Source of the DNA: Streptomyces katrae
GTDB taxonomy: Bacteria > Actinomycetota > Actinomycetes > Streptomycetales > Streptomycetaceae
Direction: 5' to 3'
DNA length: 64,000 nucleotides
Assembly (NCBI RefSeq): GCF_000717655.1
Contig: NZ_JNZY01000043.1
Span: 1 to 64,000, forward strand
Below are positions 15,951 through 24,964 of this stretch, in pieces (the first letter of the stretch is position 1; each line of letters starts with the position of its first letter). The position numbers and the translations under genes were made by a program. The notes below the pieces were generated by a model. It was not told where the DNA came from. It worked only from the letters and a program-made list of their open reading frames with translations, and made no database searches.

Positions 15951-15977
15951 GGGGCCCGGCACGGCGTGCCCGGCCCC
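15951..15977 (+). terminator. hairpin terminator after the Mrr-like gene
   Basis: Arms 15951-15963 and 15965-15977 are complementary with one mismatch, GC-rich; the innermost bases must open to form the loop. It lies about 60 bp after the stop at 15893. Confidence 0.65.
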
Positions 15978-16100
15978 CTCACACGAAGGGGGAGGCGTCA
16001 TCCGTGTGCCTCGCTTCGCAGTCGACGTGATGCCGACCGTCGCCGTACGTGTCAGCGTGATCAGAGGAAGCCGTACCCCACGCCAAGAGGAGCCGCCGTC

Positions 16101-16301
16101 ATGGACGGTTCGCAGGAAAAGCGTCAGGACTCGGGCAAGGGCCGCGAGGCGCAGGAGCACCATCGCCCCGGAGACCCCGCGCAGCCCAAGCCGGGCAGGC
16201 ACTCCCGCGAGAAGGGACAGAAGCCCGGCCAGAAGGAGGCCTCGCGCCGCCACGAGGACGACCTGCTGCGCGAAGAGGACCTGCACGACGAGGGGCTCTG
16301 A
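16101..16301 (+). CDS. small hydrophilic, charged protein
   Basis: A 66-residue, strongly charged protein without hydrophobic segments (SQEKRQDSGKGREAQEHH at the start, RRHEDDLLREEDLHDEGL at the end). It resembles small stress-type hydrophilic proteins of Streptomyces and is probably disordered. AAGAGGAG precedes the ATG at 16101. The function is unknown. Confidence 0.6.
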   Translation: MDGSQEKRQDSGKGREAQEHHRPGDPAQPKPGRHSREKGQKPGQKEASRRHEDDLLREEDLHDEGL

Positions 16302-16403
16302 ACAGCGCACGACACGCCCACAGGCCGGCCGGTCCCCAGTCACTCCGGGACCGGAAGGGTTCACCGGGTCACGACGCCCGGGCCAACCTCCCCGGACGCA
16401 GCA

Positions 16404-17672
16404 CTAGATGCGGGCGAACTTCTCGGTCTGGTGGGCGAACTCCTCGGCCATGGCGGCGCTGACCGTGGGCCTGGTGTCGCCGATCGTGCGCAGGTAGTCC
16501 TCGGTGCCGGGGCGGGCCCGGACTCCGGTGTCGAAGGTGCGCTCGAACTGGACTTGGGAGACGGTACGCGCCACATGGGCGATGTCGGCGGGGGTGAACC
16601 CCTCGCTGGCGGCCGACAGCACCGCGCTGTCGGCCTCGGCGCCCGCTCGGGCCAGGTAGCTCTCCCAGAGCGCGGTCCTCGCGCGGTCGTCGGGCGGGCC
16701 GATCGGCAGCACGTAGTCGAAACGGCCGTGCCGCAGGAACGCGGGGTCGAGCGTGGTCACGTCGTTCGTGGCGCAGACGAGCAGCCGACCGTCCTGGCTC
16801 CGGAACCGGACGATCGCCTTGAGCAGTTCGTTGACGACGCCGACCGCGGTCGCGTCCGCGCCGCTCCGGGCCCCCGCGATCTCCTCGACCTCGTCGATGA
16901 AGACCAGGACGTGGTCGAGCCGGGCGCTCTCGTCGAAGCGCCGGTTCAGCCCGCTCGCCAGCCCGTACTCGGCGGCCAGCCGGGCGGGGAACAGTTCGAG
17001 GAAGGGCCATCCCAGACGGCTGGCAATTGCGTGCGCGAACGTGCTCTTGCCGGTCCCGGGGGGACCGAACAGCATCACCGCCCGCGGCAACTCCACCCCG
17101 TGCTGGGCGGCCAGCCCGGGGTGGGCCAGTGGCAGGACCAGGCGCCGTTCGATGAGTTGCTTCTCCCTCTGCATGCCCGCGACCTTCTGCCACAGCCCCC
17201 CTGGCGGCAGCTCCGCTCCGAGCGACGCGAGCATGCTGACCGCCTGAGGGGTGACCCGCCCGCGCTTCTCGAAGAAGACCAGGCCCGGACGGGCGCCGAA
17301 GCCGCAGTTGTGCAGGGCGGTGGCACCGGTCTCGCCGTCGGGCAGGACGGCGTGCATGGTTCGGACGCCACCGGCGTACAGCCGGTGCTCCAGGGCCGTG
17401 ATCAGGTCGCTGCCCAGCCCCCGGTGCCTCCAGGCAGGCGCCATGCAGATGCGCAGGATCCACGCCCGGTCACCCTCCACCCTGCTCACGGCGGCGCCGA
17501 CCACCACCTCGTCCGCCGTGGCCACCACCGCCGGGTGGAGGGCCTGAAGGGCCGCCACGGCGTCCGAGAGCTGAAAGAGAGGTGCCTCTTCGGCCGTGCC
17601 GCTCTCGGCGTCGACTCGGATCACCGCTTCGAGATCGTCCTGGGTGTAGTCCCTGACGCGCCAACCCGTCAT
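16404..17672 (-). CDS. GNAT acetyltransferase fused to AAA+ ATPase
   Basis: A 422-residue fusion. Residues 1-140 are a GNAT domain (VRDYTQDDLEAVIRVD, then MAPAWRHRGLGSDLI with the acetyl-CoA R-x-x-G-x-G loop, LHNCGFGARPGLVFFEKRG). Residues about 175-400 are a classic AAA+ ATPase: Walker A GPPGTGKS (203-210), Walker B VLVFIDE (255-261), sensor 1 LLVCATND, and an arginine-finger region HGRFD. The ATPase may remodel a protein that the GNAT part acetylates, or use acetylation as a signal. GGGGAG precedes the ATG. It diverges from the nitronate monooxygenase-like gene. Confidence 0.88.
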   Translation of the reverse strand: MTGWRVRDYTQDDLEAVIRVDAESGTAEEAPLFQLSDAVAALQALHPAVVATADEVVVGAAVSRVEGDRAWILRICMAPAWRHRGLGSDLITALEHRLYAGGVRTMHAVLPDGETGATALHNCGFGARPGLVFFEKRGRVTPQAVSMLASLGAELPPGGLWQKVAGMQREKQLIERRLVLPLAHPGLAAQHGVELPRAVMLFGPPGTGKSTFAHAIASRLGWPFLELFPARLAAEYGLASGLNRRFDESARLDHVLVFIDEVEEIAGARSGADATAVGVVNELLKAIVRFRSQDGRLLVCATNDVTTLDPAFLRHGRFDYVLPIGPPDDRARTALWESYLARAGAEADSAVLSAASEGFTPADIAHVARTVSQVQFERTFDTGVRARPGTEDYLRTIGDTRPTVSAAMAEEFAHQTEKFARI

Positions 17673-17964
17673 GCCCAGCTCCCCGCGTTCGGCCGTACTC
17701 CCATCATCGGCCGATGTGCGGGACGCGCACGCCGGGCGAACGGTGTGGTCCCACGGACCTCCACGGCGACGCCGGTGCAGCGGGTGCGAGCCCGGTGACC
17801 GCGACGGCGGCCTCCCCGCTCTCGTACCGCCTCACGCTGCCTGGGGCCGGTGACGGCGCCCAGGGGGACACGCGCGTCCGGCCGCGGGACGATGGACGCA
17901 GGAGCGCGCGGTGCGGACGGCGCCGCTCAGCGCCGGGGCCGGGCGCAGGTGCTGGAGGTGCAGG

Positions 17965-18930
17965 ATGCTGACCACCCCTGTATGCCGACTTCTCGGTATC
18001 GACGCCCCGGTCGTCTGCGCGGCCTTCGGCCCCTGGGACGAGGTCGATCTCGCCGCGGCGGTGTGCCGGGCGGGCGGCCTGGGCAGTCTGGGCACCGCCG
18101 TACGGCCCCTGCCGGACCTGAAGGAGCAGTGGACCCGGCTGCGGCAGCTGACGGACCGGCCCTTCGCGATCAACCACACGACCCGCCCCCTCAACGAGGA
18201 GGCGTTCCAGGCCACGATCGAGGAACGGCCGGCAGCGATCTCCTTCCACCTCGCGGTGGCGCCCGACCTGATCGCCCGGGCGCACGACGCCGGCATCCTC
18301 TGGATCCAGCTGGTCACCGACATCCGTCAGGCCGACGAGGCACTGCGGGCCGGAGCGGACGTGCTGGTCGCGCAGGGCGGCGAGGCCGGCGGCCACGGCG
18401 GGGACGTCGGCACGATGGTGATGGTCCCCGACGTCGTGGACCTGGCGGACGACGTACCCGTCCTCGCGGCCGGCGGGATCGCCGACGGCCGGGGCCTGGC
18501 CGCGGCCCTGGTACTGGGCGCGCAGGGCGTGCTCATGGGGACGCGCTTCCTCGCATCGTCGGAGATGAGCGTGTCGCAGGCGTGGAAGAGCCGGATCGTC
18601 GACTCCGCCGCCGCGGACGCGGTGCGGGTCGAGGGCAGCGAGCGGATCCTGCCCCCGTTCAACCGCCCCGGCAGCGCCGGGGTACCGCGCTGCCTGCGCA
18701 CGCCGCTGGTGGACGCCCTGCGCGAGCATCCCGAGCAGGTCGACCCCGAGGAGATCGTGCCCCGCGTCATGGCCGCGATCCGGGCCGGCGGCGGCGAGGA
18801 GTACCTGCCCTTCACCGGCCAGTCGACCGCCCTCGTGCACGAGGTCCTGCCGGCCGGCGAGATCGTCCGCCGGACGGTACGGGAGGCCGAGGCGGCACTG
18901 GCCGCGGCCGCCCACGCCATCGGCCGGTGA
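17965..18930 (+). CDS. nitronate monooxygenase / FabK-like flavoprotein
   Basis: A 321-residue TIM-barrel flavoprotein of the NMO/2-nitropropane dioxygenase group. The start TPVCRLLGIDAPVVCAAFGP, the GADVLVAQGGEAGGHGG phosphate-binding loop, VPVLAAGGIADGRGLAAAL and GAQGVLMGTRFLAS are all characteristic FMN-contact segments. Such enzymes detoxify alkyl nitronates or act as enoyl reductases. GGAGG at 17954-17958 fits the ATG at 17965. It is monocistronic and divergent from the GNAT-AAA gene. Confidence 0.88.
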   Translation: MLTTPVCRLLGIDAPVVCAAFGPWDEVDLAAAVCRAGGLGSLGTAVRPLPDLKEQWTRLRQLTDRPFAINHTTRPLNEEAFQATIEERPAAISFHLAVAPDLIARAHDAGILWIQLVTDIRQADEALRAGADVLVAQGGEAGGHGGDVGTMVMVPDVVDLADDVPVLAAGGIADGRGLAAALVLGAQGVLMGTRFLASSEMSVSQAWKSRIVDSAAADAVRVEGSERILPPFNRPGSAGVPRCLRTPLVDALREHPEQVDPEEIVPRVMAAIRAGGGEEYLPFTGQSTALVHEVLPAGEIVRRTVREAEAALAAAAHAIGR

Positions 18931-19112
18931 CCGTACTGCGCGATCAGCCGCTCGAGGTGGCGGGCGGGCCGCCTTGCGCGCGGCCCCGATGTCGTCCGGT
19001 GGTCCGATGACGGACCCCCGCGGGCCTGTGCGCCCAGGTGCGGCCACCGCTCGTCGGATGGGCCGCCGCTCCGGCGGTCTGAGCCGGCGGCGTGAGCCGT
19101 GGCCTCGACGGA

Positions 19113-19156
19113 TCAGGAATCGAGAAGCCCGGTCGCCGCGCCGCGGCTAGCGTGAT
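19113..19156 (+). promoter_or_regulatory. AraC-type leaderless promoter, copy 1
   Basis: TCAGGAATCGAGAAGC (19113-19128), an 18-bp spacer, then CTAGCGTGAT (19147-19156). TAGCGT (19148-19153) is a -10 box exactly 7 nt before the ATG at 19161, so transcription should start at the A of ATG. The same arrangement is repeated at 20096-20140 before the second VOC gene. The upstream 16-mer is the likely binding site of the AraC regulator encoded between them. Confidence 0.75.
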
Positions 19157-19160
19157 GGTC

Positions 19161-19571
19161 ATGGACATCACCATTCACACGACCGCCCTCCCGCACGACG
19201 ACCCGGACGCCGCCGTCGCCTTCTACCGCGACGCCCTCGGCTTCGAGGTCCGCAGCGACGTCGGCCAGGGCAAGATGCGCTGGATCACGGTCGGCCCCGT
19301 CGGCCAGCCCGGCACGTCCATCCTCCTGGCGCCGCCGGCCGCCGACCCCGGGATCACCGAGGACGAGCGCCGCACCATCGCCGAGATGATGGCCAAGGGC
19401 ACCTACGGCTGGATCCTGCTGGCCACCCGGGACCTCGACGGCACCTTCGAGAAGGTGCAGGCCACCGACGCCGAGGTCGTCCAGGAGCCGACCGAGCAGC
19501 CGTACGGCGTGCGCGACTGCGCCTTCCGCGACCCCGCGGGCAACCTGGTCCGCATCCAGGAGCTGCGCTGA
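19161..19571 (+). CDS. VOC (glyoxalase/bleomycin-resistance fold) protein
   Basis: A 136-residue VOC protein. It has DITIHTTALPHDDPDAAVAF with YRDALGF at the start and RDCAFRDPAGNLVRIQE at the end, the two beta-alpha-beta-beta-beta halves of one domain. Metal-ligand positions are partly kept (initial His, late Glu). VOC proteins bind or convert small molecules, and the substrate is unknown. I chose ATG 19161 (ATG 19155 is also in frame) because of the precise 7-nt distance from the -10 box. The mRNA is predicted leaderless and the gene should belong to the AraC regulon. Confidence 0.85.
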   Translation: MDITIHTTALPHDDPDAAVAFYRDALGFEVRSDVGQGKMRWITVGPVGQPGTSILLAPPAADPGITEDERRTIAEMMAKGTYGWILLATRDLDGTFEKVQATDAEVVQEPTEQPYGVRDCAFRDPAGNLVRIQELR

Positions 19572-19674
19572 CCCCGGCTGCCGCCCACTCCCCCTCACCA
19601 GCGAACACCCCGCCGCCGCCCGGCAGTTGCAGGCAGGCGCGTTGATCGCGAACATCGATGAACGGAGTTGCCTC

Positions 19675-20139
<465 letters not shown>

Positions 20140-20144
20140 TCTGC

Positions 20145-20768
20145 ATGAACTCCCCCGCATCCGTCACCCTCGAGGTGGCCGACCACACGGCCGCCGACCG
20201 CTTCTACACCGCTTTCGGCCTGGGCGCCCGGGTGCGCCTGCAGGCCTCGGAGGCACCGACATCCGGCTTCCGCGGCTTCGCCCTGGCGCTCACGGTGTCC
20301 CAGCCCGCCACCGTCAACGCGTTCATCGGCGCCGCCCTCGACGCCGGCGCCACGACGGTGAAACCCGCCTCGAAGTCCTTCTGGGGCTACGGCGGCGTCG
20401 TACGGGCCCCCGACGGGACGCTCTGGAAGGTCGCCACGTCGGCGAAGAAGGACACCGGCGCGGACACCCGGCAGATCGACGAGATCGTGCTCCTGCTGGG
20501 CTCGGCGGACGTGTCCGCGAGCAAGCGGTTCTACGTCGGCCACGGCCTCGTCGTCGAGAAGAGCTTCGGCAGCAAGTACGTCCAGTTCGGCGCCCCTTCG
20601 GGCGGCATCAAGCTGGCGCTGTACGGGCGCCGCGCCCTCGCCAAGGAACTCGGGGTCCCCGCCGACGGCGCCGGGTCCCACCGGCTCGTACTGGGCAGCG
20701 GTGCCGGCTCCTTCACGGACCCGGACGGGTTCGCCTGGGAGGCCGCGTCGATGGCGCCCACGCCCTGA
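20145..20768 (+). CDS. two-domain VOC family protein
   Basis: A 207-residue protein with two VOC modules. The first is SVTLEVADHTAADRFYTAFG to VVRAPDGTLWKVA. The second is DEIVLLLGSADVSASKRFYV to SFTDPDGFAWEAA. The tandem gives one complete binding cleft. It resembles actinobacterial glyoxalase-like proteins controlled by adjacent AraC regulators. It is predicted to be translated from a leaderless mRNA starting at ATG 20145. The ligand is unknown. Confidence 0.88.
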   Translation: MNSPASVTLEVADHTAADRFYTAFGLGARVRLQASEAPTSGFRGFALALTVSQPATVNAFIGAALDAGATTVKPASKSFWGYGGVVRAPDGTLWKVATSAKKDTGADTRQIDEIVLLLGSADVSASKRFYVGHGLVVEKSFGSKYVQFGAPSGGIKLALYGRRALAKELGVPADGAGSHRLVLGSGAGSFTDPDGFAWEAASMAPTP

Positions 20769-20864
20769 TCCCGTCACCGCGGACCCGGCACCGGCCGCCA
20801 CCGCAGGTCCGCACCGCCCGGCCCCTCACCGCCGACCGATGAGCACCGTACGACTGGAGGAAGC

Positions 20865-21317
20865 ATGACAAGCGCGCCGCCGCGTGGGCTCGAGCAGAGG
20901 CTGCGGGACACCCGCGCGCGCCTGGAGACCGACGTCGACCTCTGGGTCGCGACGACGGGCTCCCCCGGCGTCCACCTGATCCCCCTCTCGTACCTCTGGG
21001 ACGGAGCCGCGTTCCTGATCGCGACGCCGCGTTCCTCGGTCACCGGCCGCAACCTGCTGGCGGACGGCCGGGTACGGCTCGGCCTCGGGCCGACGCGCGA
21101 CGTCGTCCTCGTCGACGGCACCGCCGAGCTGGTGGAACTCGCCGGGCTCGACCCGAAGACGGGCGACGCGTTCGCGGCCAGGACCGGCTTCGACCCGCGC
21201 GAGCTCGAGGAGCCCTACCAGTACTTCCTGATCCGGCCGCAGCGCATCCAGGCCTGGCGCGAGGCCGACGAGCTGCAGGGACGCACCCTCATGCGCGACG
21301 GCCGCTGGCTCGGCTGA
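20865..21317 (+). CDS. pyridoxamine 5'-phosphate oxidase-like (F420/FMN split-barrel) protein
   Basis: A 150-residue split beta-barrel protein. The barrel core is VDLWVATTGSPGVHLIPLSYLWDG, then FLIATPRSSVTGRNLLADGRVRLGLGPTRDVVLVDGTAELV, and RPQRIQAWREADE ends it. The family binds FMN, F420 or haem and reduces or senses small molecules. A GGAGGAAG ribosome-binding site precedes the ATG at 20865. It follows the VOC-AraC-VOC group and could share a detoxification theme. Confidence 0.82.
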   Translation: MTSAPPRGLEQRLRDTRARLETDVDLWVATTGSPGVHLIPLSYLWDGAAFLIATPRSSVTGRNLLADGRVRLGLGPTRDVVLVDGTAELVELAGLDPKTGDAFAARTGFDPRELEEPYQYFLIRPQRIQAWREADELQGRTLMRDGRWLG

Positions 21318-21417
21318 CCGCCGCGCCGCTTGCGCTGCACCCGCTGCACCCGCTGCACCCTCCGGCCCCGCCCGACCCCGGCCGCTCAGCTTCCGGGACC
21401 CGCGAGAGGAACCTGCA

Positions 21418-21900
21418 ATGAAGAACACGGCGCAGACGTCCACCCAGAGCACCACCACCGCGGCGGACAAGAAGTACGACGGATTCACGGACGATGAGCG
21501 CGACGCGATGAAGGAACGCGCCAAGGAGCTGAAGACGACCGCGCGCCGCGGTGCGCACGCGGCCAAGGCGGACGCGGAGGGCGACGTCCTCGCGAAGATC
21601 GCCGAGATGCCGGACGCGGACCGCGTCCTCGCCGAACGCGTCCACGCCATCGTCAAGGCCAGCGCGCCGGGCCTCTCCCCGAAGCTCTGGTACGGGATGC
21701 CCGCGTACGCCAGGGACGGCAAGGTCGTCTGCTTCTTCCAGAGCGCACAGAAGTTCAAGTCGAGGTACGCGACGCTCGGCTTCAGCGACCAGGCGGGCCT
21801 CGACGACGGCACCATGTGGCCCACCAGCTACGCCCTGACGGAGCTCACCGCCACCGACGAGGCACGCATCGGCGCGCTCGTCGAGAAGGCGGCGGGCTGA
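21418..21900 (+). CDS. DUF1801-family protein
   Basis: A 160-residue soluble protein. The N-terminal 60 residues are charged and helical. Residues about 75-155 match the DUF1801/frataxin-like YdhG fold (HAIVKASAPGLSPKLWYGMPAY, KVVCFFQSAQKFKSRYATLGF, GTMWPTSYALTELTATDEARI). Members have been linked to iron handling, but the biochemical role is unclear. AGAGGA lies before the ATG. It stands alone after a run of three 9-bp GCTGCACCC repeats near 21333-21362. Confidence 0.8.
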   Translation: MKNTAQTSTQSTTTAADKKYDGFTDDERDAMKERAKELKTTARRGAHAAKADAEGDVLAKIAEMPDADRVLAERVHAIVKASAPGLSPKLWYGMPAYARDGKVVCFFQSAQKFKSRYATLGFSDQAGLDDGTMWPTSYALTELTATDEARIGALVEKAAG

Positions 21901-22033
21901 GGCCGGTCCTGCCGGGACGGGCGTGCACCGGTCGGTCAGCTGCGGCGATGCCCGCCCGGCACCGGCGCACTCCCAGTACTGTCGGGCGCGTCACACCGTG
22001 AGACGCGAGAGCGCCGTGCCCGAAGGAGCCGAT

Positions 22034-23857
22034 GTGGCCGAGGAAGCATTCAGCATCGACAAGCGACCGCTGCGCGACCTGTTGCAGCAGGTCGAGGACG
22101 GCCGGGCGCAGCTGCCCGAGTTCCAGCGCGGCTGGGTCTGGCCTTACCCCAACATCGCGAGTCTGCTGGCTTCGATATCCCTCGGCTACCCCCTCGGCAC
22201 CCTCATGACGCTGCGCGCCGGAGGCGACGTCCGCTTCAAGTACCGCCCGATCGAAGGCGCGACGCTTCCGGGACCCCGGGAGCCGGAGTCGCTGGTCCTG
22301 GACGGGCAGCAGCGGCTGACCTCCCTCTTCCAGTCGCTCAAGCTCGACCGGCCCGTAGCCACCCAGGACGTCCGCAAGCAGGCCGTGTCCGGCTGGTTCT
22401 ACGTCGACATGCGCAAGGTCCTGGACGGTTTCACCGACCGCGAGGACGCCATCCGCTTCCTGCCCGCATCCCGCAAGGTGGTCAACTTCCGTGGCGAGGT
22501 GCAGATCGACCTCTCCACCCGGGAGAAGGAGTACGCGGCTCTCCTCTTCCCCGTCAGCTCCGTGCTGGACTCCGACGACTGGGAGGACGGATTCACCGAG
22601 CACTGGGACGACAAGGCCAAGTGGCGGCTGTGGAAGGACTTCGAGAAGGCCTTCATCAAGCCCTTCATCCTCTACCACGTCCCCGTCATCGAGCTCGGCA
22701 AGGCCACCGAGCGCCAGGCCGTCTGCCAGGTCTTCGAGAAGGTCAACACCGGCGGTGTCACGCTCACCGTCTTCGAGCTGCTCACCGCCACCTACGCGGC
22801 GGACGAGTTCGATCTGCGCGACCACTGGGAACGCGTGTGCCGCGCCGCCTGGCAGGCACCCGAGTACCGCATCCTGCGCGAGGTCTCCAACACCGACTTC
22901 CTCCAGGCCGTGACCCTGCTCGCCACCTACCGGCGGCGCGTGGCGGAAGCCGCGCACGTCACCGAGGAGGACCGCCTTCCCCGGGTCGGCTGCAAGCGCA
23001 AGGACATGCTCGCGCTCTCCCTGAAGGACTACGAGGAGCACGCGCCGGCCGTCGTCGAGGGCTTCAAGAAGGCCGCGAAGTTCCTGCACCAGCAGCACTT
23101 CTTCGACACGAAGTTCCTGCCGTACGGCACCCAGCTCATCCCCCTCGCCGCCGTCCTGGCCGCCGCCGGGAGCGCGGCGGAGCCGGCCGGCGCCCAGCGC
23201 AAGCTCGCCCGCTGGTACTGGTGCGGAGTGTTCGGGGAGCTGTACGGGGGCTCGACCGAGACCCGGTTCAGCCAGGACCTGCCGGACGTCGTGGAGTGGA
23301 TCCGCGGCAGCGACCAGGAGCCGCGCACCATCACGGCCGCGCAGTTCGCGCCGGGCCGGCTGCTGACCCTGCGCACCCGCCAGAGCGCCGCGTACAAGGG
23401 CATCTACGCGCTGCTGCTCAAGGCCGGGGCGGCCGACTGGCGGACGGGCGAACCGGTGAAGGTGACCGACTACTTCGACGAGGCCGTCGACATCCACCAC
23501 GTCTTCCCGAAGGCGTGGTGCGAGCAGAACGGGTTCAAGCCGGAGGTCTACAACTCCATCGTCAACAAGACTCCCCTGACGGCGCGAACGAACCGGATCA
23601 TCGGCAGCCAGGCCCCCTCCGCCTACCTCGCGCAGCTGGCCAAGACCGCCGAGATCGGCCCGCAGGAACTGGACGCGCACGTCCGCACCCATGTCGCCGG
23701 CCCCGCGCTCATGCGGTCCGACGACTTCGACGGCTTCTTCGCCGCCCGCAAGGCGGCCCTGCTCGCCGCGATCTCGGCCGAGATGGGCAAGGCGATCCTG
23801 ACGGACGCCGAGTCCGATGCCGAATCCGGCTCCGGGGCAGCCGCCTGGGCGCCCTGA
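22034..23857 (+). CDS. DUF262 + HNH nuclease, GmrSD-like type IV restriction protein
   Basis: A 607-residue single-chain protein. The N-terminal DUF262 domain has the nucleotide-binding signature DGQQRLTSL (residues 90-98) and LPEFQRGWVW. The C-terminal HNH nuclease (DUF1524-like) has VDIHHVFPKAWC and the Asn-rich YNSIVNKTPLTARTN. This two-part design is that of GmrS-GmrD enzymes, which destroy glucosylated or otherwise modified phage DNA using NTP hydrolysis. I chose GTG 22034 because GAAGGAG ends 5 nt upstream; GTG 22016 is an alternative. It stands alone, without a methylase or other defence genes beside it. Confidence 0.88.
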   Translation: MAEEAFSIDKRPLRDLLQQVEDGRAQLPEFQRGWVWPYPNIASLLASISLGYPLGTLMTLRAGGDVRFKYRPIEGATLPGPREPESLVLDGQQRLTSLFQSLKLDRPVATQDVRKQAVSGWFYVDMRKVLDGFTDREDAIRFLPASRKVVNFRGEVQIDLSTREKEYAALLFPVSSVLDSDDWEDGFTEHWDDKAKWRLWKDFEKAFIKPFILYHVPVIELGKATERQAVCQVFEKVNTGGVTLTVFELLTATYAADEFDLRDHWERVCRAAWQAPEYRILREVSNTDFLQAVTLLATYRRRVAEAAHVTEEDRLPRVGCKRKDMLALSLKDYEEHAPAVVEGFKKAAKFLHQQHFFDTKFLPYGTQLIPLAAVLAAAGSAAEPAGAQRKLARWYWCGVFGELYGGSTETRFSQDLPDVVEWIRGSDQEPRTITAAQFAPGRLLTLRTRQSAAYKGIYALLLKAGAADWRTGEPVKVTDYFDEAVDIHHVFPKAWCEQNGFKPEVYNSIVNKTPLTARTNRIIGSQAPSAYLAQLAKTAEIGPQELDAHVRTHVAGPALMRSDDFDGFFAARKAALLAAISAEMGKAILTDAESDAESGSGAAAWAP

Positions 23858-23918
23858 GCCCGTAGCCGGCCCACCCGTCGGGGTCGGGGAGGAGGGCCGT
23901 CCTGGCGTCCTCCTCACG

Positions 23919-23943
23919 CCGCCGCCCGCTCAGCGGGCGGCGG
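23919..23943. terminator. bidirectional hairpin terminator
   Basis: CCGCCGCCCGC (23919-23929), TCA loop, GCGGGCGGCGG (23933-23943): an 11-bp perfect stem between the DUF262 gene and the convergent gene ending at 23930, whose stop codon lies in the loop. Confidence 0.8.
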
Positions 23944-24889
23944 TGCGGCGGGTGCGGGCGCGCCAGCGGACGTACTGCTGCTCCGGGTCGCCGGTGTACG
24001 CCCACGGGACGCGGGTGGCGCGGCCGTCCAGGAGGTCGAAGACCGTGGCCGCCTCGGCGAGCATGTCGGCGTGGACCAGCCCGTGGGCCAGGTGGTTGAG
24101 GTCGGCCACGTCCTGGGCCTGCGGGGCCGTACGGGAGCCGATCCAGCGCTCCATCGTCGTCCGCAGGTCCCAGCGCGCCGCGTCGCCGCTCCAGTGGTGC
24201 AGCAGGTCCAGGCTGTTCCTGCCCTCGCTCTCGGCCCGGTGCCGGTACTGCTCCGCCCGGGCCACCTGCGGCAGGACCGCCAGGGGCGAGCCCAGCGGGG
24301 CGGCTGCCGCGCGGTCCCGCGCGAAGTTGTAGGCCTGGCCGTGCGAGCCGTGCCAGCGGGCGGACATGTAGCGCAGCCCCTGGTGGTGCGCCTCCCGGTG
24401 GTACGGATCGCGGGCGCAGACCTCCTGCCACCACCGGCCCATGGCGGCGTGGCCGCCCTCGTACAGCCGCGCCAGGGTCACCAGCGAGACCCACGGATGC
24501 GGGTCCTCCGGGGCCGCTTCGGAGGCCCGCAGGCAGATCCGGGCGGTCCAGTCGAGGCGGTTCACGGCCGGCATGGTCCCGCGGCGGGCGACCGCGAACA
24601 TCCGCATCACCTCGATGTCCGCACGCAGCACGAGCGCGTCGGGGCTGTCGGGCTCGGAGGCCTGCCAGGCCTCCGCCACCCGCCGGTCCGCGGCGGCGTC
24701 GGCCAGCAGCCGGATGCGGTGGCTGCGCCGGTCCCAGTCGCGGGGCGCACCGGCGGCGAGCAGGTCGCGCAGGCCCTGCCAGCGGCCGGCGGCGACGTCC
24801 TGGCAGGCCTCCGACAGGGCCTTGTCGCCGAATGCGGGATCGTACTGCGGTGCCGCGGGGGAGCGGCGGCGTTTCCAGGCCATGGCCAT
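23930..24889 (-). CDS. hypothetical TPR-like helical protein
   Basis: A 319-residue soluble protein, almost all helical, with repeating helix pairs (DVAAGRWQGLRDLLA, ADRRVAEAWQASEPDSPDAL, HPWVSLVTLARLYEGGHAAM) reminiscent of TPR or Sel1 repeats. I know it as a conserved Streptomyces hypothetical. The start is the ATG at 24889, with GGAGG about 11 nt upstream; ATG 24883 is also possible. It follows the APC permease gene on the same strand and may be co-transcribed with it. Confidence 0.65.
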   Translation of the reverse strand: MAMAWKRRRSPAAPQYDPAFGDKALSEACQDVAAGRWQGLRDLLAAGAPRDWDRRSHRIRLLADAAADRRVAEAWQASEPDSPDALVLRADIEVMRMFAVARRGTMPAVNRLDWTARICLRASEAAPEDPHPWVSLVTLARLYEGGHAAMGRWWQEVCARDPYHREAHHQGLRYMSARWHGSHGQAYNFARDRAAAAPLGSPLAVLPQVARAEQYRHRAESEGRNSLDLLHHWSGDAARWDLRTTMERWIGSRTAPQAQDVADLNHLAHGLVHADMLAEAATVFDLLDGRATRVPWAYTGDPEQQYVRWRARTRRTAAR

Positions 24890-24964
24890 GCGGACGGGAC
24901 CCTCCTCGGATCGACGGACCAACCATCTGGGGTCCTGCGGGACTGCGGACGAAGGGCCGACGGC

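Noticed and set aside
21331..21362. Three 9-bp repeats (GCTGCACCC) between genes
   Set aside because: Too short and common in GC-rich spacer DNA to be worth a separate feature.
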